A stretch of DNA of 64,000 nt. Source: Bagarius yarrelli (lineage: Eukaryota; Chordata; Actinopteri; Siluriformes; Sisoridae). The stretch's first letter is position 1; every line of letters begins with the position of its first letter. The position numbers were made by a program, and so were the translations under genes. A model generated the notes under the pieces. The model did no database searches and was not told the origin of the DNA. It saw only the letters and a list, made by a program, of their open reading frames with translations. Below, one piece after another: positions 1 to 11,310 of the stretch. The stretch lies in the NCBI GenBank assembly GCA_005784505.1, contig VCAZ01000092.1, forward strand, positions 222,501 through 286,500, given 5' to 3'.

Positions 1-148
1 CTTGGAGTAACATTGTATATGTGTATATATATATATGTGTGTGTGTATGTATATATGTATATTATATGTATATATATATTATATATATTATGTATATATA
101 TGTATATATATATGTATATATGTATATGTATATATATATGTATATATA

Positions 149-216
<68 letters not shown>

Positions 217-283
217 TACATATATACACATATATATACACACACATATACATACATATATATATACATATATACATACACAC

Positions 284-329
<46 letters not shown>

Positions 330-400
330 TATATACATACACACATATATATATAAATATACACACATATATATACAACACATAATATATACATATGATA

Positions 401-491
<91 letters not shown>

Positions 492-492
492 T
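1..492. repeat. (TA)n/(CA)n compound microsatellite
   Basis: Almost 500 bases of alternating purine-pyrimidine sequence: TA runs mixed with TATG, TACA and a terminal run of CA. All open frames here only encode Tyr-Ile-His-Thr repeats and are not genes. Such tracts are length-variable and error-prone in assemblies. Confidence 0.97.
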
Positions 493-1300
493 ATTTATTT
501 CTTTATATGCAATGTGTCATTAAAATTCTAAAATTACCTCTTTATTTTATTTTGATTCCAAGCCAATTGAACACCTTTAGGATGATCTGAACCAGCAACT
601 ACACAAAACTATCTTATAACATTATAATTATAGTATAATAACCATTTCTTTACTTAATACAGTCAAGATAATTACAGCACAACTAGATTAGATTATTTCT
701 TCCAACATAATATATTAGTAAAGAAAAGGGGGTCACACATTAAAAGCATGACAAACAATTGCAACAATGAGTAAATTCAAGAGCATCATTCTCACACAAC
801 CTCAAAACCAGAACCGGAAAGAAAAAAATGATTGGACAAAAAGAGGATTCATAAATACGATCACATGTTGTAGTTCTGATAACATGAGGGGAGAAAGGGG
901 AGAAAACACACATACATACAGACAAACAGAAAACAGATTATACACAGGGTAATTTGTTTTCATTGCTCCCACAAAACACATCATAGATTTGTTTGAGTTA
1001 TGAGTTCCCATAATGAAATTCTAATTAATTTACTCATATCAATAAGACGCTATCAGATAATTTGCAGGATAAATTAACGGTGCCATTTTTGATTGTGTCA
1101 ACATAATGTAAAAGCATAAAAAAACAACAACTTACACCTAAAACCGTTTCCAAACCTAAAAAAACAAAGTGATATCAGTTCTTTCTGACCACAGATCTCT
1201 AGTTATTGCCCTTTTTTTCTTTTCTTACAGTTTACATAAATAGCTTCCTCTGATTAGTTTTATTTCTGCACTGTGAAACCGGTTGGACTCTCACCACCCC
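493..1300. other. Stretch with no recognised feature
   Basis: AT-rich sequence downstream of the ralbp1 3' end. I see no conserved coding frame and no clear repeat signature. It may hold distal 3' untranslated sequence of ralbp1, but nothing shows this. Confidence 0.5.
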
Positions 1301-1595
1301 ACCCCACCCCCCCCTTGCCTTTTTCAACCTCTGTCTTTTTCTCCCTTTCTCCTCCCCTTCCCTTCCCCTCTCTCTCTCTCTATTCCTCTCTCTCCCTTTC
1401 TCTTTTTCTCCCTCCCCTCTTTTCTCTTCCTTTCCCCCTTCTCTCTCCCTGCACTTCTCTCTCTCCCTCTCTCTTTTTCTACCTCTCTTCCTCCCTCCTC
1501 TCTCTCTGTCTTTTTTACCCCTCTCCCCCTTTCTTTTTCTCCCTTTCTCCCCTTTTCTCTCACTCACTCACTCTTTCTCTCTCATCCTTTCTCGG
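1300..1595. repeat. Pyrimidine-rich CT/CCCT simple repeat
   Basis: About 300 bases almost free of purines on the plus strand, made of CTCTCT, CCCTTT and CCCC blocks. The open frames through it are low-complexity Ser/Leu/Pro or Arg/Glu/Lys artefacts. Confidence 0.95.
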
Positions 1596-2003
1596 GAATA
1601 AATGTAACTTTTAATTCTAATCCTGAAAGCAAAAAAAAAAAAAAGAAAAGCAAAAAAATATTTTTTATTTCTCATTTAAGAAATTTTAACCATTTTAGCG
1701 TAGCCTATCGATATTAATACTTTCCCGGAATGATTTAAAGAGTAACAGAAAGCAGTGAATATCTGGCAATTAGAATTAAATCTAAAACAAATTCATAGTG
1801 AAGCTCTTTTTTATGAATGGTAGTATATTAGCTCAATATATTTTAAGTTAGTTTATGACAACACTCCATAAAAATAAAATAATCATGCCACCTCCTCCAC
1901 ACCCACTGTGGTTTAATCCCTTCACCTTTTTCTCATCCGAGTGTTCAAACCCATGCGTTTCCTCACTGGCCCCAATAAAGCAGACACCAATTACGCCTTT
2001 GCT

Positions 2004-2336
2004 CTATATTGGTGGATTTTGATTAACAGTGTATGTTTTACTAGGCGATGCTTTTAAAGCGTCCTTTCCTGACTTCCCATTGGCTGGAGCCGTGGATGCA
2101 GCCACGTTGGGATCACCTGGAGTTGACATGGATATGGATACAACGCGTTTGATCGGCTCGTCGGCTCTGGATCGCTCTTCTGGGCTGGGCTGAGTAGGTG
2201 GGGCCTGCTCTGCTGTGGGAGGGACCATGTGCTCCTGCTGCAGCTTTTGGCTCTGAAGGAGGCGCAGCTGAACACGAAGCTCTAAAATTGCCTCTTGCTC
2301 CTCGTGAATGGCCTGGTTTAGATGAGTGTTCTTGTT
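2004..2336 (-). CDS. ralbp1: ralbp1 last coding exon
   Basis: Encodes residues 563-672 and the TAG stop at 2006-2004. It opens NKNTHLNQAIHEEQEAI with the conserved LELRVQLRLLQ helix, after which the tail is Pro/Ser/Thr-rich and diverges from mammals, as is usual for this family. The acceptor TTTTTGCAG precedes 2336. The 3' untranslated region continues below 2004; a TTTATT (AATAAA on the minus strand) near 1668 is a possible polyadenylation signal. Confidence 0.92.
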   Translation of the reverse strand, partial: NKNTHLNQAIHEEQEAILELRVQLRLLQSQKLQQEHMVPPTAEQAPPTQPSPEERSRADEPIKRVVSISMSTPGDPNVAASTAPANGKSGKDALKASPSKTYTVNQNPPI

Positions 2337-2972
2337 CTGCAAAAAAAAAAAGAAGCAAAGTAATCGAGCTACCAAGGAATACATAATAATACAGCAATAA
2401 TACATAAAATAAAAATCGGGACTGGACCGATTCCGATACTGGTATCTTATAAAAACACCAAAGACCAAGACCTCTTGTGACGTCACTGAAGCTCAGCAGT
2501 GTGGAAATATTTCTAAATTAATGATGAAACCCACACATGGCAGACTGCAAACTTTCCGTATATCAAAATATCAAAGAAACAAAAACGCGTACGTATAATA
2601 CGAGTAATTTGATAAAAATTTGCCGCTAGCAGTAACACTAGCAACAACCAACCCTGCAGCAAACCTCTGCAAGACAAGAAAAAATATTAAGAGAAATTTA
2701 TTTATTTACTTTTTAACGCCATGCCAGCATTGAGGCTATTTTTACATGCACTTAACCTAACGTACATGTTTTTGGACAGCGAGAGGAAACCGGAGTACCC
2801 GGAGTAAACCCACGCAAGCACAAGGAGAACATGTAAACTCCACACAGAGAGAGTAGTAAGAGAAGACACGAGAGACACACAAATAATCCCACAAAAGTAC
2901 AGATATCGATATTGGTATTGATCAGTGCCAGGAAAAAATATCGGCACATCCCTAATGGTATCGGCACATCCC

Positions 2973-3006
<34 letters not shown>

Positions 3007-4423
3007 TATTAATAATAATAGCAATAACAATACAAAGTTATTTTATACTATTGAGTACAGATCTGATGTTTAAGTTGATTATGATGATTACGGTCTTTAT
3101 TTTTACCAACTTCCTGATTTCGCTCACCTCCAGCTCCTCATTCTGCTTCTGTAAATCTTCCAGAATAATCTGCAGCTCCTCTTCATCCTCGCTCTCACTC
3201 TCGCTGTCTGAGGAGTACTCTTCTGTCTCACTACGGCCCTGCTGCCGACTGTTTACGTGTGTGTGCGTACAGGAAAAACACACTGGTTAATCTCTTGTAA
3301 ACACTGTTTTTAATTTTAACAGAATCTAAATTACTTGCTGTAAAAATGACCACCGGACGTTAAAACGGTTACATTTCTGTCACTACAAATCGAAATCTGG
3401 TGTGATTATAGGCATTAAAGTCTCTGTTGAAAAGATTTTGACCTCTGTATATCAGCAATCTCAGCACGCAGTCGTTCGATCTCCTCCTTCTCAGTGGCGA
3501 TCTGCCTGCGCAGGACTTGCTCCAAAGCGATCAGCTCCTCCTGTTCAGTCAGTATCTCGTTCTCCTACAGGGAAGAGCCGAACGCATGCATTTCTGCACT
3601 TTTAGCCTTTATGTTCTCATGTTTAAAGTGCTGAAATGTACTTTAAAAGCAAAGAAAATACTAATTGACAGAATATCTAAAGCTTTTATCTCTTATAGTT
3701 AATAAAGAAAACTTTCATTGCACATTACTGGATTTCCTAGAAAGCTTTTTTTTTTTTTAAACAGTCAGGAAATATATGATGGGTTCTTTTTGGTCCTACC
3801 TGAGCCAGAAGAATGTTAAGGACCTCCTCTTCATTCTCAGACATTTCCTCTTTGGACACATCTTCTTTAGACAGGCTGGCGATCTCCTGTGCTATTTTAC
3901 TCTCACACTCCTGTTTGTATGCGCAAAAAAAAGTTTGATGGACTAAATCAATCAGAATGTGTTTCCTGTGTATTTAAAAATGGAAGAACTATTGTTATTA
4001 GAATATATTGTCTTATGCACACTACACACACTTAAATATGCCCATTTTCATTGTACTGTTTACCTCAAGGAAGTGTCTACAGGGACTGTTTCTGTTTTGT
4101 ATTATTTATTCTTTTATTATATTTCTATTAGAGCTTATAAAAGAAACATTTTGCTACATGTCATACCATTTATTTTATGTAGACAACAAATAAAATTTGA
4201 TTTGATTGCCAATAATAAAACTGGCTGCAGTGCTCTGATGAGTAATGCTCTACGTGTGTGTGTGTGTGTGTGTGTGTGTATGTTCGTGCCTGTCTCTTAG
4301 CCTCACGCAGTTTGCGTTTAAGAGCGGTGAGGATACGCTGAACCTCCCACAGTCGCTCCTCTTTAGACAGGTCCTTTATCCCAGCCTGCAAGTCTCTGTG
4401 CAGGCGGTTCAGCAGGAACTCCT

Positions 4424-4480
<57 letters not shown>

Positions 4481-7400
4481 ACACAAACACACATGTTACT
4501 CATAACCTACACATACAGGAAGGTGGTAGGTTAGTGGTTAAGGTGTTGAAATGCTAACCAGAAAGAAATGTGGGTTGGATTTCCAGTACAATCTTTTCTG
4601 GTCCTCTGAGCATGGCCCTTAACCACAATTGCTGAGTTGTATAATAATTTTTTTTTTTTTAAAGTTAGTCGCTCTGCCAAATGATGGAAATGTAAATGTA
4701 ACACTGCTTTCCCACTATTATATCCCTGATCATTACTAAGCATCAGCTGCACATCTTTAATTATTTTTAGTAAACCACAAATGAAGCAATGAACCTTATT
4801 TGTCTACCATGCATTTCTTTGTGATGCACAGTTTCCTTCATAACTATTTGGAAACTTCCTTCTAGAAAATATGACAAAAATAACCTCCACTTCCTTCTGC
4901 TAGTCAGGCAAGACTAAACGTTTTTTACCCTAAACTCGCCAACAGGTTGAATACCACACTGTTTATAATATAATCGAAATGTAAAAAAAAATGTAATCCA
5001 TATACTGTGTTATTCAGTGGTACCTGTCTCCTAATCTCCTCCTTAATGCTCTCCTGGGTGTCAGGCAAGGCTGGCATGGTGGCAACATTGGACCAGCGCA
5101 GGGGATGCACCACTGGTTTCAAAACCACATCCCCGAAAAGCTCATGCACATGGGTAAAAAAGACGTACAGCACTCGGTTTCCTATCTGCAAACAGGTGGA
5201 AGAAGAGAATAAAGTTATTACATATTACACTGCAAGTGTATGTCAGTTGTAAGCTGTAGTAGATGATGGGGGAAAACATGACAAACCAGAGTCAGCACTC
5301 AAAAGCTTATTTTTCCAGGTAATAACATCATGTTTTAAACTGAAATCTCCCAAAGACGTTACTGTAGAAGATTACAGCAAACCCAACGGCTATCTGCTTC
5401 AATATCTGGATTCGTTAGACATTATGCAAGTCAATCATACAATAGTGCAGAGTAGAGCTGGGCGATATGGCAAAAATGTTATTTCAATCTTTTTTTTTTT
5501 TCATATTAATCAATAACAAAATATATTCCAATATATAAGTTGTTCATGCTGGCAGCTGTAAATAAGAATCCCAACAACTGAAAGCACAAAAATATGGAGG
5601 ATTCATTAATTCTGTTTTAAAGTATAGTTTATTAACAAAAACGGATAAAAATTTTGCTTTAAAATTAGGACAACTTACTTCAATTAACACAACCCACATT
5701 ATTAACACCTGTACTAAAAACCGCCCCGCCTGTTTATTGTAATGAATCAGTACTTTTATTTTTAAAAACAGCATCTACTCGCCATGTTTAAAAGCATGTG
5801 ATAAACTAGTCAAGTGTAGCGGCAGTTTTGTTTAGTTTTGTGTAGCGTTTGCCTTTTGTTAGCACAAACGTCATGACTCACATCCTGGGCTCAGCTTTCA
5901 CTACATTTGTGGATGTTTATCAACATATAAATGTATTTGGACTTCATTTTTCACTGAATTTGATTGTTTGGGTTATTTACCGAGTAAACACATGATTCAT
6001 GTTGGAATTTTATAGAAACAGTGTCTTTATATTGTGAAGGTATATTTGGCGGTCTGAAAAAAATTGTACCCGATGTTTACTGTATTGTAAAATGGTTTGC
6101 ATCATTTAATCACAATCTCAAATTTCCAAAAATATATAACCTGTAGCTTAGAGTGCTGTAGGGCACAAAGATTTCACTCATAGAACGCAGTATCCCACCA
6201 GAAGGATGGTGGAACATTAAAGGGTTTTACTCCATATTGAGTAAAAATGTCCAGAGCTTAATATTGTTATGGACATAAAGATTCTTGCAATTAGATATGA
6301 TATCATTTATCGGCCCAGACCTAGTGAGAATCCAGGAATTTTCTCAACTTACAATTTATAACCAATTGTTTGTTTGGCATTGTATTTAAACCATTAAAAC
6401 ATTGCGAGCTGGCTGGCAAAGGCTAGAAATATATACAAAAGAATAAAAATTTAAAAGGAAAAACAACTAGATCTATAACATGACAAAACTGTGGTATATT
6501 TAAACATGATTTTCAACCCTTAATTATTAACTCTAACCTGTACAGTGGGATTGAGCACAATGGAGATGTTCTGGATGTTCATTTTGGTGTCCGCCTCCCG
6601 AGCAATTACATGGTCCATATGAGTAATGAGCCATGACAAGAGCAGCCTGTTTCCCTCAGGAACCTCAGCTAGAAGCCTCTGGAACTCGATTAGCTTCTCT
6701 GCCTCGCTAGAGCGGCTGCACGCATCCTCGAATCGCGGTGCCAGATCTCGACCTAGGAGGTTGTCAGGCAGCTCGCGCAGGTACTGCTTCATTAGGCTGG
6801 CCACAGTGTGCGGCTCGTACTCCTCTAGGCATGGACACTCCTCTCGGTCGTATGCTGCTTTTAGCTCGTCCACTTTGGACTTCATTCCTGCAAATAAAGA
6901 GAAAATAATCAAAGGGTCATATACAGCTTCTAAAAGAATGATCTTTTCTGCTCCGTTCACTTCTCTACCGGATCAAAACATGAAGTAAACAAATGCTAAA
7001 CAGATGTTATTTAACATGCCACTGAAAACGAAGACTAAAAGTTATTTAAAGCCATTAAAATGCTTCCTCAAAAAAACAAAACACCTTCACCCTCAGCCCA
7101 TGCTATAATACAGGACATATATAACTCTTAGAGGACAGTGCTATCTACCCTCTTACGCATACATAAGCATAAGAGAGAGTCATCCCATACCCAAGAATAA
7201 GAAAGCATGGCCAGCTGTGATGTTTGGGTAAGTGGCTGAGGTGATAAAAATTCAAACAATTTAACCCCAATTGAGAGTGTGGACAATATTCTGTTGGACC
7301 AATTGGGAGTTAAAAGGTATATTAAGTTTATGAAGATAGAATTATTGTTGTAAGAGTAGGGACTCATGGGATGTTGGACAACCTATAATGTCAAAATATA

Positions 7401-9318
7401 TAGCAAAAAATAGTCAGAATACTGAACGTAAACCAGTTTTATGTGTAAATTCATTAGCTATTTGATCAATATTAAGAAATTGCTTCCTCGATTAAAATTA
7501 TGCTTGTTGCTAAATGTTTCCCAGAACAGATGTATCCTACCGGAGACGCGGTAGATGCCTTCACACTTCATGCCGTAGTTTTCGATGTAGTCGATGCATT
7601 CACGGAAGATGGCCGGCAGCTGGATTCCATCATACAGCGCTGTCCTCCTCACTGCTTCAGCTAAAGGTGCACCAAAAATGGGTCTGACTGTAGCTGGAGT
7701 CTCCACTGCGACAGGCTCCGGCTCTGCCGTGCTTGGTTTTTTCTTCTTCTTCTTCTCCTTCCACTGCTTGACGACATCAGCTGCAGTCAAGTCCTTGGAC
7801 TTCTTGTCTTTGGCTTTCTCTTCTTTGGGGCCTTTTTCCTTTACTTTAAAGTCCTTCTCCTTCTTCTTGGAGAAGCTGGGCTTCTTAAACACATGGATGC
7901 CTTTGGAGCGCTTCATCTTGGACGGGCTTTCGGCCTCGTCGGCTGAACTATCCTCCTGGAAGGCGGCGTAGCCCTCGGCTAGAAATGTAAGGAAAAGAAA
8001 AGCAAATAAAGGGTGAAAGAATCAGAACTCACATTCTCTTCTACAGACCTGATATCATAAGCAATCAGGCCGATTAAAAAGCTGTAAGAAATATTCCATG
8101 CCACCTCCTCTATCCTCTCTACCCTAGCCAATCTTCCTCAAGGTGAACCAAGACCAAAGAATATTAGGGGGATAGAAAAAAAACGAAATTAGGTCAGTAC
8201 AATTCCCTGTGAGACCACTGCTCCCGCTCTCATTTTAGCACTCCATCTTTGGAGCCATGACACCTACTTCTCAGAGTTTACTCTCAGTAACAGAGCTCAT
8301 AACAGCCATAAGACTCAATCGGCCCGGCACTTATGAGACTGCGCTGAAGAGTGCGCTGGAGTCAAACAGAGATGTTGCTCTGACACAAATACACACTCAC
8401 AGAGGACAAGGAGTGGCAGGGTGCGTCCTCAAACTGTCCATTACTTCCTGCTTCTCTGCAATAGGCTGACTAAATATAACCAGTGGATGAAAAACAGTGT
8501 CCTCTCCTAAAATTGGACACACTCTGCTAACATGGACTCAATCACATGTAAACTCTTATGCTGTGAAGTACAATTATGATGTAATGCTGTTGGTGATTTT
8601 CTAGAAATGATTCGTAGAATCTTTAAGGGGAAAATTCTAAGTTAAACTTAAGTTAGACAAATTTGACCAGCTTTAGTTTGACTACACTGCACAAATAGGT
8701 CAACAGGCTAATTCTGTATTAAGATGATACGATTTAAGATATAATTAGTTTTAAACATCACTTTTGGCCAAGTATCTCGCTGAAGTGCCAAAAATAACAG
8801 AAATATTTCTCTTTTACATTTACAAACAAACCTGGCCACTAATTTTAAATGCTCAGTATATCTAACTCGCTAGTCTAAAATTAGCTAGCTTCTTTACTCG
8901 TGATTATTTATACAAAATGAAATAGACTAGATTTAACTAACTTTTTGGCAACCCTAGCTGATGTGTGTAATCCCAAAATTTCAATGCTACTGCTGGCTAG
9001 CCTGCTATCTCAGCTGCAGACTAACATAGCTAATAGTTAGCTAGTTCGTGTGAAGCTTTGTGGAATAGAATTAGCTTGCTAGCTCGCTGCAGGGTTACCA
9101 TAGGAATTTAATAGCCTGTTTTTTGTTTTTTTTTAACTGGACAGGTTTAATAACTTATTTATTGTTCTAGCTTGCTAGCAACTTTAGCTAAATGTAGAAA
9201 TATATTCCCTTCAAAATATACTGTGGTGAAAGTGCTAAAAATACATTCAGTTAAGTACAAGAGCACAACTCGCTAAATTTTCTTAAAAAAAAAAAAAAAA
9301 AAAAAAAGAACATAAAAG

Positions 9319-9361
<43 letters not shown>

Positions 9362-11277
9362 GAGCCTTTCACAACCTTAAATCACAAACATAGAAACAAT
9401 ACTTTCTTTTTTTTAACCAAGAAACATAAGGAAAAATTTACTGAAGCTCAATCCAATATTTTAAAAGGTTTGCATCTTATCATGATACAAACTGCCTAAA
9501 TAAACAAAACATATAAAATACAATTATAGATATTCGCTAGTTCCCTTACTTGACTTTAAAAAAATTTGGCTACCAGTTTAAACAATAACACAGTAAATGT
9601 AATTTTAGCATTTGCCTAACATTATAGAATACATGAACTATGTTTAAGGTTAGCTAGTTAGGCTAGCAGCCCCTGACAGCTAAAAGTATTAGCTGGCTAT
9701 TAACTAGAATAACGTGGGGTTAGCTGGCTAGCTACATTTTTTAAAAGGCAGTTGTGTATTTATTTAATGATTTCCTTTTTTCCACACAAACATTTTAACA
9801 GGAAACATGCGAGGAGAGTGCTGAAGGAACGTTTTACACAGAACATCCTGTGCAGGGCAAAACAAAACAGGGGAAGGAAACTGTAAATAAGAAAAAAAAC
9901 CAGAATCGCATTTAAATGTTAAAAACAAATAATCTATAAAATAAAAATAATAAGAATCTTAATTCTAATTAAGGCTAAGCTTTATTTGCGTTTTCCCTAT
10001 ATTTAAGTGCCATGTATGAATGAACTGTAAAACATTTTTAAAACATGTACTTTTAATCATCCTGTTAGCATTTTTAGCATGGCCTGAGAACTGAATTTCA
10101 CTGATGGAGTAAAATCGTTTTTTCACCCTGAAAACGATATACACACTTTGAGCCAGTATCACTGACCATAATTGTGCCATTGAGGATGTCAGGCTGTTAT
10201 TTAATTCTCCGAAGCCTTTTATTTTATTCATAATTTATATTTGTATCATAATTAAGGCCTTACTTGCATTTTATTTGATTTAATCTCACATGTTGTGTCA
10301 TTGTCAGAAGTCTTACACACAGCAAGTCTGTTTGATTTATGAACAAATTCGGAAATGTCACTTCAACGAGTCGGATCGTATACGTTATGCTGAATCTTAT
10401 TTTGCCTCTTTTTATAATTTTTTGGTAAGCAGTTTGTCTACACTAGATAACGGCGTATTCTGTGGGGCACTGTTTCACAGTTACGTCATGGCAAACATTT
10501 TTATGCTTTTGAATAGCGATGTGTTTTCGTACAGTCTCTGTTTGAAATGAATTGTTCTGGAAAAATTATTTCGCTATTGCTCTGCTTGCTTTATTGTCTT
10601 ATCATACCTCATCTATAAAAACTCTTGAATAGAAGTCTAAATAGAGAATTAACTCTTAAATGCAAATCTAAATAGAGACTGAACTGTTGAATCTAAGTCT
10701 AAACTAGGACTAAACTCTTGAATCTAAATAGAGAATAAACTTCTGAATCTAAATAGAGAATAAACTATTGAATCCAAGTCTAAATAGAGACTAAACTCTT
10801 GAATCTAAATAGAGAATAAACTTCTGAATCTAAATAGAGAATAAACTTTTGAATCCAAATCTAAATACAGAACAAACTCTTAAATACACATCTAAATAGA
10901 GACTAAACTCTTAAATCTGAGTCTAAATAGAGAATAAACTCTTGAATCCAAGTTTAAATACAGAATAAACTCCTGAATCCAAATCTAAATAGAGACTAAA
11001 CTACTGAATCAAAGTCTATATAGAGAATAAACTCTTAAATCTAAATAGCGACTAAACTCTTGAATCTAAATAGAGAATAAACTCTTGTACTATTCAGAGT
11101 ACATCATCTGTATCTGTAGTATGTATCTTTTACCTAAAATTGTGCTTTGTACTATTATTACGAATGATGTAGAAGAAATGTTCTAAACAATGACTGGTAA
11201 CATCCCAGCAGAGAGAGAACTATTTAGTCTATGTCATACCTTATCAATATACCTTTTAAATATAAACCAGCAAATTA

Positions 11278-11310
<33 letters not shown>

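Noticed and set aside
1..531. Several open frames of 110-170 codons on both strands
   Set aside because: They are translations of TA/CA microsatellite (Tyr-Ile-His-Thr repeats) with no complexity.
4245..4505. Readthrough of ralbp1 exon 5 past 4290 as an alternative C-terminus (ARTYTHTHT)
   Set aside because: The next conserved exon joins exactly at Gln444, so the GC donor explains the data better.
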